From: Spongiibacter nanhainus
GTDB taxonomy: Bacteria > Pseudomonadota > Gammaproteobacteria > Pseudomonadales > Spongiibacteraceae
Assembly (NCBI RefSeq): GCF_016132545.1
Contig: NZ_CP066167.1
Span: forward strand, 3,594,001-3,658,000
DNA length: 64,000 nt
Direction: 5' to 3'
Part shown: one piece after another, positions 1-10,074 of the stretch
Layout: each line of letters opens with the position of its first letter
Position numbering within the stretch: position 1 is the first letter of the stretch
Made by a program: the position numbers and the translations under genes
Notes under the pieces: generated by a model
Seen by the model: only the letters and a program-made list of their open reading frames with translations
What the model was told of the DNA's origin: nothing
Databases searched by the model: none

Positions 1-895
1 TCATATGGAACATCCCGGCCAGACCTTTGCCGGGTTGCCCCAGCAACTCGCCGACACAGGGTGAGTCCTCCCCAAGTACCGGGACGGTATTCACAATACC
101 CCGCTGCCCCATTTTGTGATTTAGCCCCGAGATCACCACACCGTTGTGCTCTCCCAGGCTGCCGTCGTCATTGACTCGATATTTGGGAACAAGAAACAGC
201 GATACGCCCGCACTGCCCGGCGTCAGGCTGCCATCGCGGTTTTCGATCTTGGCCAACACCATATGGACGATATTGTCGCTGAGGTCGTGATCACCACCGG
301 AAATCCACATCTTGCTGCCGCGCAAATGATAGCTTCCATCGGGCTGGAGAGTGGCTCGGGTGCGAATATCCCCCACCGACGACCCGGCGTGAGGCTCCGA
401 CAGCATCATAGTGCCAAACCATTCGCCACTCACCAGCTTGGGTAGATAGCGCGCCTTTTGCTCCGTAGAGCCCACCACATCCAACATATTGGCCGCTGCA
501 GCGGTGATAAACAAATAACCCACACCGGTGCCGGCATGAGCCATAGTGGGTACGCTCAACATTTGCGACACCGAGTAGGGCAAGCCCATACCGCCCCATT
601 GCGGACTGAAGCCAGCCGAGAAAAAACCGCTGTTTATATAGGCTTTCAGTGCCGGCTTTAGGCGCGGGTGATTCCACACGCGCCCGTCTTCCAGGCGCGG
701 CTCGTTAGCATCCAGCAGGTCCGCCATACCGACAAATTCGCGCTCGGCAATATCAATCACCGCGTCCAGCATCGCCTCGATATCGTCGGTAGAGCACTCC
801 GAGTATTCTGGCAACGAAAGTGTCGATGCCACATCGCCAAATTCAAACAACCAAAAAGCGAGATCGCGGCGGGTAAACAGTTTGTCACTTATCAT
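1..895 (-). CDS. Acyl-CoA dehydrogenase, DmdC/long type (C-terminus beyond window)
   Basis: The minus-strand frame is open from an ATG at 895 to the window edge, giving about 298 residues with no stop. The N-terminus (ISDKLFTRRDLAFWLFEF) and the FAD/substrate-loop segments (SEPHAGSSVGDIRTRA, then KMWISGGDHDLSDN) match the roughly 590-600 residue ACAD subfamily that includes 3-methylmercaptopropionyl-CoA dehydrogenase (DmdC) and FadE-like relatives. These flavoproteins oxidise acyl-CoAs to 2-enoyl-CoAs. The catalytic C-terminal half lies outside the window, so the substrate cannot be judged. The next gene upstream (CBS/pilU unit) is about 90 bp away on the same strand, with no obvious functional link. 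Family assignment is firm; the exact member is not. Confidence 0.88.
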   Translation of the reverse strand, partial: MISDKLFTRRDLAFWLFEFGDVASTLSLPEYSECSTDDIEAMLDAVIDIAEREFVGMADLLDANEPRLEDGRVWNHPRLKPALKAYINSGFFSAGFSPQWGGMGLPYSVSQMLSVPTMAHAGTGVGYLFITAAAANMLDVVGSTEQKARYLPKLVSGEWFGTMMLSEPHAGSSVGDIRTRATLQPDGSYHLRGSKMWISGGDHDLSDNIVHMVLAKIENRDGSLTPGSAGVSLFLVPKYRVNDDGSLGEHNGVVISGLNHKMGQRGIVNTVPVLGEDSPCVGELLGQPGKGLAGMFHM

Positions 896-986
896 TATCT
901 ATCTCATCAGTAAGCGAGAGGTGTCGAGGTAGACCAGACAGGCGCCATGGCAAGGGCATACGCGCCGGCGGCGGATACGGACTCGA

Positions 987-1421
987 TCAGAGCCGACCCA
1001 TTGTATCGCGAATTGCCGCATCATCGGCAAATGCACGCATCAGATCCCGCCAACTGACGACACCCAACGGTTTATTTTCCGCGCTCACCACCGGCAGGCA
1101 GGAAATCGCGTGCTGGCACAGTAAATCCACAGCATCGGTAACGGTGTCCTCTGCCGAGACGGTAATGGGATCCCGGGACATGATTTGGTGTGCCCGCTTG
1201 TTAAGGGTCGCCAGGTCCCCGGCTGACTCCGCGGCTGTTCCCAAATTGGGACTAATAGCCCTGAGCAAATCGCGATCGGAAATCACACCGACCAGCAGGC
1301 CAGCGTCAACCACTAACAGATGATGAAAATGGCAGCTATCCAACAGGCGCCGAACCTCCGACAGCCGGTCGTCCATCTCCACCGTCACCACCGGTTTGCT
1401 CATAATGTCGGCCAGCTTCAT
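987..1421 (-). CDS. Tandem CBS-domain protein
   Basis: A 144-residue protein made of two CBS motifs: residues ~1-60 (ADIMSKPVVTVEMDDRL, then VGVISDRDLLRAI) and ~75-140 (HQIMSRDPITVSAEDTV, then LGVVSWRDLMRAF). Stand-alone CBS pairs (Bateman modules) bind adenine nucleotides or S-adenosyl ligands and act as energy or ligand sensors. No enzymatic domain is present. The ATG directly abuts the pilU stop codon (TAA then ATG), so translation is probably coupled to pilU. A role in tuning pilus retraction by nucleotide state would be inference only. The start is fixed by the ATG at the junction. Confidence 0.85.
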   Translation of the reverse strand: MKLADIMSKPVVTVEMDDRLSEVRRLLDSCHFHHLLVVDAGLLVGVISDRDLLRAISPNLGTAAESAGDLATLNKRAHQIMSRDPITVSAEDTVTDAVDLLCQHAISCLPVVSAENKPLGVVSWRDLMRAFADDAAIRDTMGRL

Positions 1422-2540
1422 TTAACTCTCAGCCGAGCCGCCCGGCGGACTTATCTCAAAGTGGCTTTCGGTGATCTCACCGCTCAGTCGCATTTTCACC
1501 ATCATATTGTTTTCTGAGTCAGCAAATTGTAGCGCGGTCTCCCGTGATACCCTGCCCTCTTTATAGAGGCTAAACAGGGCGTGATCGAAGGTCATCATCC
1601 CCATGTCAGTGCTCTGCTCCATAGCATCTTTCAGGGCATCCACATCCCCCTCCTCAATCAGCTCAGCAACAAAGGGAGAACGCAGTAGGATTTCTACTGC
1701 GGGGACACGCTTGGTATCCACACCCGGCACCAGACGCATTGCCACCACCGCTTTAAGATTGAGGGATAAGTCGGCCAGCAGCTGGCGGTGAGCGCTGTCG
1801 GGAAAGAAATTAATAATTCGATTCAATGCCTGATTGGCGTTGTTGGCATGCAAAGTCGCTAAACACAAGTGCCCGGTCTCGGCATAGGCAATCGCGTGCT
1901 GCATGGTCTCCTGGTCGCGAATTTCGCCGATCAGGATCACATCTGGCGCCTCCCGCATGGCGTTGTGCAGGGCTGAGGAAAAATCCAGTGTGTCGAGGCC
2001 AACTTCGCGCTGGTCAACAATAGAACGCTTATGGCTGTGCAGGAATTCGATGGGATCTTCGATACAGAGAATATGCCCGGTACGAACGCTGTTGCGGTAG
2101 TCAATCATCGACGCCAGGGTTGTGGATTTGCCGGAGCCTGCCGCCCCCACCACTAACACCAAGCCGCGGTTGAGCTGTATCAGATCTTTTAGTTTTTCGG
2201 GAAGGTTAAGAGAAGCCAGGTTGGGAATGTGGCTTTTAATATAGCGAACGACCATGGAGACTTCACCGCGTTGGCGGTAGAGGTTAAAGCGGAAGCGGCC
2301 GATATTTTCAAAACTCACCGCAAAATTGAGCTCCATGGTGCGCTCAAAGGTTTTTTTCTGCTCGTCGGTCAGTATCGAGTATGCCAACTCCTTCACGTGA
2401 TGCGGTTGAAAGACGGCTTTACCGATCGGGTAGCTGCGCCCCTCTACTTTGAGATTGGGCGGTGCCCCGGTGCTCATAAATAAATCGGAGGCATCTTTCG
2501 CTACCATCAATTCAAGGTAGGCAAGCAGGTTATCGGCCAT
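1422..2540 (-). CDS. pilU: Type IV pilus retraction ATPase PilU
   Basis: A 372-residue GspE/PilT-family hexameric ATPase. It shows Walker A (GAAGSGKST), the Asp box (EDPIEF), Walker B (VILIGEIRD) and the His box (ETGHLCLATLHANNANQAL). The YRN.V.TGHI..IEDPIE and NRIINFFP segments and the overall length fit PilU rather than PilT. PilU assists PilT in retracting type IV pili at the inner-membrane base. The ATG at 2540 was chosen over an upstream TTG because GGGAGGA lies four bases in front of it. No pilT is visible next to it; in pseudomonads pilT and pilU are neighbours. It is followed without a gap by the CBS-domain gene. Confidence 0.92.
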   Translation of the reverse strand: MADNLLAYLELMVAKDASDLFMSTGAPPNLKVEGRSYPIGKAVFQPHHVKELAYSILTDEQKKTFERTMELNFAVSFENIGRFRFNLYRQRGEVSMVVRYIKSHIPNLASLNLPEKLKDLIQLNRGLVLVVGAAGSGKSTTLASMIDYRNSVRTGHILCIEDPIEFLHSHKRSIVDQREVGLDTLDFSSALHNAMREAPDVILIGEIRDQETMQHAIAYAETGHLCLATLHANNANQALNRIINFFPDSAHRQLLADLSLNLKAVVAMRLVPGVDTKRVPAVEILLRSPFVAELIEEGDVDALKDAMEQSTDMGMMTFDHALFSLYKEGRVSRETALQFADSENNMMVKMRLSGEITESHFEISPPGGSAES

Positions 2541-2790
2541 CGGTCCTCCCAAGCGTCCGTTCCGGCATCGATAGCGTCAAGGGCACACCTAGCCCCAACG
2601 AACAACACCGTCACTGCATAGTGATCGGGAAATGGCGCGCCTTCAAGCCCCCACAAGTCCACCAAAACAACAATAGGTTTTAGCAATCGAAAACCAAATA
2701 TAAATCGATTATGAAAACAACAACCAGAGTGGTGTACTGACGTTGAGCAAGAGCAAGGCGAGCTTGATCGTGTGACTCGGAGGCTAACGT

Positions 2791-3051
2791 ATGAATTGTC
2801 GGACTATCGAATACATTGTCAGCTTAGCGGATACAGGGTCGATGAAGTTGGCTGCAGCCAAGTGCAACGCCACAACAGGGACCATCAGCCATCAAATCAG
2901 CAAACTGGAGTCCTACTTAGGCACTAAGCTGTTTGTCAGTCGGGCCGACCCGGTCACGCTGAGCGACCGAGGCAAAGACCTTCTGCCATTGATGCGCCAG
3001 GTAGTCGAAAGCTTGAGGGATATCAATAGACTGGCAAGGATGGACGCCTAA
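2791..3051 (+). CDS. LysR-type DNA-binding domain only (OxyR-like N-terminus)
   Basis: An 86-residue ORF with a good ribosome-binding site (CGGAGG, 6 bases before the ATG). Residues 1-60 form a LysR-type winged helix-turn-helix (MNCRTIEYIVSLADTGSM, then GTISHQISKLESYLGTKLF). The MN.R..EY.V.LA opening and the spacing resemble OxyR. The protein ends at residue 86, after the linker helix, so the ~200-residue ligand/redox domain is missing. Only 146 bp separate it from katG, too few to hold that domain. OxyR commonly controls katG in proteobacteria, so this may be a truncated katG regulator. It could be a decayed gene or a functional mini-regulator; the intact frame and good RBS slightly favour the latter. 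Confidence 0.7.
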   Translation: MNCRTIEYIVSLADTGSMKLAAAKCNATTGTISHQISKLESYLGTKLFVSRADPVTLSDRGKDLLPLMRQVVESLRDINRLARMDA

Positions 3052-3062
3052 TCTATATTTGA

Positions 3063-5381
<2,319 letters not shown>

Positions 5382-5388
5382 GGGTAAA

Positions 5389-5424
5389 AAAAACCGCCGT
5401 GGCCTTATAGGCACGGCGGTTTTT
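5389..5424. terminator. Rho-independent terminator between convergent katG and acyl-CoA synthetase
   Basis: Perfect 13-bp inverted repeat AAAAACCGCCGTG / CACGGCGGTTTTT around a 10-base loop. It starts 8 bases after the katG stop and has a T-run on the plus strand and another on the minus strand. It can therefore terminate both katG and the convergent acyl-CoA synthetase gene. Confidence 0.9.
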
Positions 5425-5442
5425 CATTGACGGCGCAGACAG

Positions 5443-6969
5443 TTAAGCAAACTGTTCGCGCAGTACCTTTTTCAGGATTTTACCGGAAGGGTTGCGGGGC
5501 AACATATCGACATAAGCCAGCTTTTTAGGGATTTTAAAACCGGCCAGCTTGTCTTTGCAGAATGCTGTGAGGCTTTCTATGTCGAGCTCTTTGCCATCCT
5601 GAGCTACCAATACGGCCAACGGTACTTCGCCCCACTTGTCATCGGCAACACCGATCACCGCGGCATCGGCAATATCGGGGTGGGCCAGCAATACCTTTTC
5701 CAGCTCGGCGGGGTACACATTTTCACCGCCGGAGATGATCATGTCTTTCACCCGGTCTTTGATGTAGAGGTAACCCTCGTCATCAATAAGGCCAGCGTCA
5801 CCGGTGTGTAACCAGCCATCCTTCAAAGTCGATGCTGTGGCTTCTTCCCGCTTCCAGTATCCCTTCATCAATTGCGGGCCGCGCACCAGGATTTCCCCAA
5901 CCTCGCCAGCGGGCAGCTCCTCGCCGTTATCGCCGATAATTTTCAGCTCCGTCTCAATCACCGGCTTACCACAGGATGTTAGCAGCTCGGGTTTTTCCTC
6001 CATGGCGCGATGGTGATCTGCCGGCGTCAAGAAAGTAATCGCCGTAGTTGCCTCAGTCTGGCCATAGCCCTGGGCGAAGTCACAGCCAAACACCTCGACA
6101 CACTGTTTGAGCAGGCTCGGTGCCAGAGGTGAACCGCCGTAAGAAATCAACTTCAAGGACGAGAAGTCGTACTTGTCCAGATCGGGCACCATGAGAGCAA
6201 ATTGCAACATCACTGGCACCGCCGCCATGGCGACGATCCCGTCGGCGGCAATGGTCTCCACCATGGCCTGGGGGTTGAAATCCCGATGAATCACAATGCC
6301 GCCGCCAAACATCAGCGTCCACAGTGAACCGGCCAGGCCAACCGCATGGAAACTAGGGGCAATCATCAGACCCTTATCACCCGCTCGCACCGGATAACCG
6401 TGACTCACCGCGGCCTGAAAGGCATTGGTCACCAAGCCACCATGGGTCAACAATGCCCCCTTGGGCACACCGGTGGTCCCGCTGGTATACATCTGTACCA
6501 GCACATCACCGGCATCGTTTTGACGTGGCTCAACTGGCTCGGCGTCAGCCAGCCACTCATCCATACCCGGCACACCGCTCAAATCTCCAAAAGTGCAGAC
6601 CCGCGGCAACGCCTCAAGAGGCTTGCTCAACAGCTCGCTAAACTCGGCATCGTGGAACAGCGCTTTGATCTCAGCATCGCCGGCAATCTGGGCAATTTCG
6701 GTACCGGTAAGGCGATAATTGATGGCCACCGGTACCACGCCTACTGTGGCGCATCCCAGGAACAACAACAGATTATCCACGCCGTTTTTACCTAAAATGC
6801 CCACCCGATCTTCAAAGCCTAAACCCTCAGCGCTCAGCCTGGCACCGATCTGGCGAGCCCGCTGCCAGGCCGCGGCGTAGTCAAGATCCAGAACCTCGTC
6901 CCGGGCAAACAAAAAACCCGGACGAGTCCGGGCATGAAAAGCAATATAGTCAGTGAGATTGTTCAGCAT
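5443..6969 (-). CDS. Acyl-CoA synthetase (AMP-forming), beta-oxidation operon
   Basis: A 508-residue class-I adenylate-forming enzyme that activates a carboxylic acid to its acyl-CoA through an acyl-AMP. Visible motifs are the P-loop YTSGTTGVPKGALLTH, the acyl-binding GYGQTEAT, the hinge GWLHTGDAGLIDDEGYLYIKDRVKDM, SGGENVYPAELE, and the C-terminal catalytic lysine in NPSGKILKKVL. It is the last gene of the minus-strand operon beginning with the thiolase at 13479, 27 bp after the desaturase, with AGAAGGAG before its ATG. It closely resembles the synthetases at 14723 and 30829 (same opening, same hinge), a paralogous set that probably differs in acid chain. Medium/long-chain or branched acids are likely; the exact substrate cannot be read. 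Confidence 0.92.
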   Translation of the reverse strand: MLNNLTDYIAFHARTRPGFLFARDEVLDLDYAAAWQRARQIGARLSAEGLGFEDRVGILGKNGVDNLLLFLGCATVGVVPVAINYRLTGTEIAQIAGDAEIKALFHDAEFSELLSKPLEALPRVCTFGDLSGVPGMDEWLADAEPVEPRQNDAGDVLVQMYTSGTTGVPKGALLTHGGLVTNAFQAAVSHGYPVRAGDKGLMIAPSFHAVGLAGSLWTLMFGGGIVIHRDFNPQAMVETIAADGIVAMAAVPVMLQFALMVPDLDKYDFSSLKLISYGGSPLAPSLLKQCVEVFGCDFAQGYGQTEATTAITFLTPADHHRAMEEKPELLTSCGKPVIETELKIIGDNGEELPAGEVGEILVRGPQLMKGYWKREEATASTLKDGWLHTGDAGLIDDEGYLYIKDRVKDMIISGGENVYPAELEKVLLAHPDIADAAVIGVADDKWGEVPLAVLVAQDGKELDIESLTAFCKDKLAGFKIPKKLAYVDMLPRNPSGKILKKVLREQFA

Positions 6970-6996
6970 TTTTATTCTCCTTCTAAAAAGCAGGGG

Positions 6997-7923
6997 CTAA
7001 CTTACAGCGGCGGTAGGCTCCTCACTCTGCCAGGTCCCCGCCGGGTATATCGTCGGCTGGATGGCGAAGTTGTGCTGCACCGCCAGATCGTACTGGCGCA
7101 ATTCCGGTTCCAATAACTGCCATACACGGCGGTTGTTGTAGAACGGTGTCGACGGGTACATATGGTGGATCAGGTGATAGTTCTGCCACTGAAACAGCGG
7201 ACTCATCAACCACTCCCAACCAGCGCGAATAGCGGTCGCGCGGGTAAAGTTATCGGCCTGTACCGTATCGTGGGGCACATGGGGCAACCAAAAAAAGCTG
7301 TATCCCAACAACAAAAATATCAAGCGCGACGGCACAAACCACAGCCAGAAAATATGCCACCCGTAACCCCAGTAAATCAACAGCGCAAACAGGCAAACCG
7401 TCAGCATTGCCATATACAGGGTTTTACGCAGCTCGGGCGTGGATACCTTATCACCGTGACGTATCGCGTGACGGAAATAAGCCAAATCAATCAGCATCCA
7501 TCGCAGCGGCAAGCTCCAGACCGGCCCTTTAAAGACCATATCCGGATCCTTCTCGCTGTTGGTAAAGCGGTGGTGCAGGCTATGCCCCCAGCGAAACAGC
7601 TTCAGATTGACATAGGGAGACCCTAGAAACGCGGCGGACTGACCTAGCCAATCATTGACCTTGACGTTCTTGGAGATACTCCGGTGAATGGCATCATGGA
7701 GGATGCTAAAACCCATGTAGCCCATGACGGTATTGATAATAGTGCCGACCCAAAGCGGGTACAGCGCCATGACCGCCATGGTGTAGTTGGCCAGCGTAAT
7801 GCCGACCACTACAACCCATTGCACCACGGTTGGCCAGGAAATCACCGGGCGCGATGTCAGGCGTTTCAGCTCTTTCCTTTGCGCATCGTCCAGGTGGGCA
7901 AGGGTCAAAGGGAGTTTATGCAT
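6997..7923 (-). CDS. Membrane fatty acid desaturase / hydroxylase family protein
   Basis: A 308-residue integral-membrane di-iron enzyme. Three histidine boxes are visible: HDAIH (res ~75), HSLHH (~112) and HLIHH (~236), plus an extra HVPHD between the last two. Hydrophobic spans lie at ~30-70 and ~140-190. This is the FA_desaturase superfamily (desaturases, beta-carotene hydroxylase-like enzymes); the box pattern is not that of AlkB alkane hydroxylase. It lies inside a beta-oxidation operon, between enoyl-CoA hydratase (30 bp) and acyl-CoA synthetase (27 bp). That suggests it modifies the operon's own substrate, or adjusts membrane lipids while that substrate is used. Electron donors are not encoded nearby. 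Confidence 0.85.
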   Translation of the reverse strand: MHKLPLTLAHLDDAQRKELKRLTSRPVISWPTVVQWVVVVGITLANYTMAVMALYPLWVGTIINTVMGYMGFSILHDAIHRSISKNVKVNDWLGQSAAFLGSPYVNLKLFRWGHSLHHRFTNSEKDPDMVFKGPVWSLPLRWMLIDLAYFRHAIRHGDKVSTPELRKTLYMAMLTVCLFALLIYWGYGWHIFWLWFVPSRLIFLLLGYSFFWLPHVPHDTVQADNFTRATAIRAGWEWLMSPLFQWQNYHLIHHMYPSTPFYNNRRVWQLLEPELRQYDLAVQHNFAIQPTIYPAGTWQSEEPTAAVS

Positions 7924-7953
7924 CTCGCGTATATCCTCTGAACCGAAGCGCGC

Positions 7954-8733
7954 TTACTTACCCTTAAACACCGCGGGGCGTTTTTCCATAAAGGCGCGTA
8001 CAGCTTCCTGGGCATCGGCGGTGGCAATGCAGGTATTCTGCACTTTGGCTTCCGCCGCGACGGTTTCCATGTAACTCTGGTCTGCTGCGTCGCGTAACAG
8101 TTTCTTGGCATTGCGCAGCGCTATCGGCGCCCGCTCAGACAGATTCTGCGCCCACTGCAGAGCCGCGCTCTCGACTTCCTCAGCCGGTACTAGCTTATTG
8201 GCAATGCCCGCTTCCACACACTCGTGGGCAGACATACGGCCACCCTCGACGATAACCTGGAAGGCGCGCTGGTAACCCAAGTGACGCAGCAACAGCCAGC
8301 TGGCGCCGCCATCTGGCACCAGGGCAATATTGGTAAAGGCCAACAGCATGTAACCGTTGTCGGCCATCACCATTAAGTCACAAGCCATCGCGAAGGCGGC
8401 ACCAATACCCGCCATACCGCCGGGAACAGCAGCGATAACAGGCTTGCCCAGATTGCCGATTTTCTCGAGAGCCGGGGCGTATTCCTGGAGGATTTGCTCC
8501 TCGATAGACGACGCATTGCCCAGGCCTTCCGCCAGGTCAGCGCCGGAGGAGAACATTTTGCCCTCGGCACCCAGTACCACAGCACGGACATCTGCATTGT
8601 CATCCGCCTCAGTCAGCGCGCTCAACAACTCGGCGCGCAACTGGGTGTTGAAGGAGTTTAAAGTTGAAGGGCGGTTCAATTTAATGTGAGCAACCGCACC
8701 GTCGACGTTATAGCTCAAACATTCGTAGCTCAT
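7954..8733 (-). CDS. Enoyl-CoA hydratase/isomerase (crotonase family)
   Basis: A 259-residue crotonase-fold protein. The oxyanion-hole segments FSSGADLAEG (~res 62) and PGGMAGIGAAFAMACD (~105) are present. At the position of the first hydratase glutamate it has VPDGGASWLL (~130), a variant seen in isomerase-like or PaaG/PaaF-type members, so it may isomerise double bonds rather than hydrate a plain trans-2-enoyl-CoA. It is the fourth gene of the operon, 11 bp from the ACAD, ahead of the desaturase. Because the operon also encodes a fused hydratase/dehydrogenase, this separate crotonase probably serves an unsaturated or branched intermediate. Confidence 0.9.
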   Translation of the reverse strand: MSYECLSYNVDGAVAHIKLNRPSTLNSFNTQLRAELLSALTEADDNADVRAVVLGAEGKMFSSGADLAEGLGNASSIEEQILQEYAPALEKIGNLGKPVIAAVPGGMAGIGAAFAMACDLMVMADNGYMLLAFTNIALVPDGGASWLLLRHLGYQRAFQVIVEGGRMSAHECVEAGIANKLVPAEEVESAALQWAQNLSERAPIALRNAKKLLRDAADQSYMETVAAEAKVQNTCIATADAQEAVRAFMEKRPAVFKGK

Positions 8734-8744
8734 AGTGCGCTCCC

Positions 8745-9917
8745 TTAACTGCGGTCGATGTAGGGCGTGAAGCCCTCAGAGAATACTTCACGAGACACAA
8801 TCAGCTTCATAATCTCGGAAGTACCGGCAAAGATGCGGGTAATCCGCGCATCGGTGTACATGCGGGAAATCGGATACTCGTCCATATAGCCCGCACCACC
8901 GTGCAACTGAACGCCTTCGTCAACCATGCGGCCCAGTACTTCGCTGGTATAAAGCTTGGCTTTAGCGGCGTCTTCGGCAGTGAGCTTACCGTCATTGAAG
9001 GCCGCCACACAGGCATCGACGTGGGCTTGGGCAACATCGATCTCTGTACGCAGCTCGGCCAGTTTAAACTGGGTATTCTGCATTGCCGACAGCGGCTTGC
9101 CGAACACTTTGCGCTCCATAACAAATTCACGAGTCACTTCAAAGGCTTTTTGGGCGGCGGCGATAAAACCACAAGCGCCGATCAAACGCTCTTCCGCCAA
9201 ACCCTGCATCAGGTAGATAAAGCCTTTGCTGGGATCGCCCAGCACGTTCTCTTTAGGCACCTGCACGTCGTTAAAGAACATTTCGGCGGTGTCCTGGGCT
9301 TTCATACCCATTTTCTTCAGGTTGCGGCCACGCTCAAAACCTTCCATACCGCGCTCAACCAGGAACAGGCCTACCGCGTGAGGGTTATTTTCCGGGTCGG
9401 TTTTTGCGGCAACCACAACCAGGTCGGCATTGATGCCGTTACTGATATAGGTCTTGGAGCCGTTCAGTACCCAGTGGTCGCCCATATCCTTGGCAGTGGC
9501 CTTCATACCTGCCAGATCCGAACCGGCATCGGGCTCGGTCATGGCCACTGCCAGAATGCACTCACCGCTAACGCACTTTGGCAGGAAGCGATCTTTTTGC
9601 TCTTCATTACCAAAGCGAGTCAGGTAAGGGCCCACCAAGCGGCTGTGCAGGGTATTGGTCCAGTCGCCGGCGTAGACGTTGGCAGTCTCTTCGATAATAA
9701 TCTGCTCAAAGCGGAAGTCTTCGTCGCCCATGCCGCCGTATTTTTCTTCCGGCCACACCATCAAAAAGCCCATTTCACCGGCTTTGGTATAGATCTCGCG
9801 ATCGACAATGCCCTGCTCTCTCCAACGCTCGACATTGGGAGCCACTTCTTTTTCCAGGAACTTGCGGTAGGCGTCCCGGAACATGATTTGGTCTTCGGTA
9901 AAATTGCGTGGCAGCAT
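8745..9917 (-). CDS. Acyl-CoA dehydrogenase
   Basis: A 390-residue ACAD that makes trans-2-enoyl-CoA with FAD and passes electrons to ETF. FAD-binding segments are AMTEPDAGSDLAGMKATA and LNGSKTYISNG; the C-terminal part has LHGGAGYMDEYPISRMYTDARI and RIFAGTSEIMKLIV. The AGTSEIMK ending is the isovaleryl-/long-chain-type signature, in which the catalytic glutamate lies in an earlier helix rather than in the YEGT loop. The gene is third in the thiolase-led operon. The 157-bp gap from the upstream hydratase/dehydrogenase gene is the largest in that operon and might hold an internal promoter. Confidence 0.93.
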   Translation of the reverse strand: MLPRNFTEDQIMFRDAYRKFLEKEVAPNVERWREQGIVDREIYTKAGEMGFLMVWPEEKYGGMGDEDFRFEQIIIEETANVYAGDWTNTLHSRLVGPYLTRFGNEEQKDRFLPKCVSGECILAVAMTEPDAGSDLAGMKATAKDMGDHWVLNGSKTYISNGINADLVVVAAKTDPENNPHAVGLFLVERGMEGFERGRNLKKMGMKAQDTAEMFFNDVQVPKENVLGDPSKGFIYLMQGLAEERLIGACGFIAAAQKAFEVTREFVMERKVFGKPLSAMQNTQFKLAELRTEIDVAQAHVDACVAAFNDGKLTAEDAAKAKLYTSEVLGRMVDEGVQLHGGAGYMDEYPISRMYTDARITRIFAGTSEIMKLIVSREVFSEGFTPYIDRS

Positions 9918-10074
9918 GGCTGCACCTCTCTAATATTCTATAAATCTGTCAGTGAGACTTGGCCCGCTCTTTGGCTACCATTGAGCACTGTTGCAAAGAG
10001 CCAGAGTCGGTTCGTGTTAGCTTGTAATAGTGGTTTGGGCAGGAGGTCGGCAAGGCCGCCTCCTGCCTCAGGGC

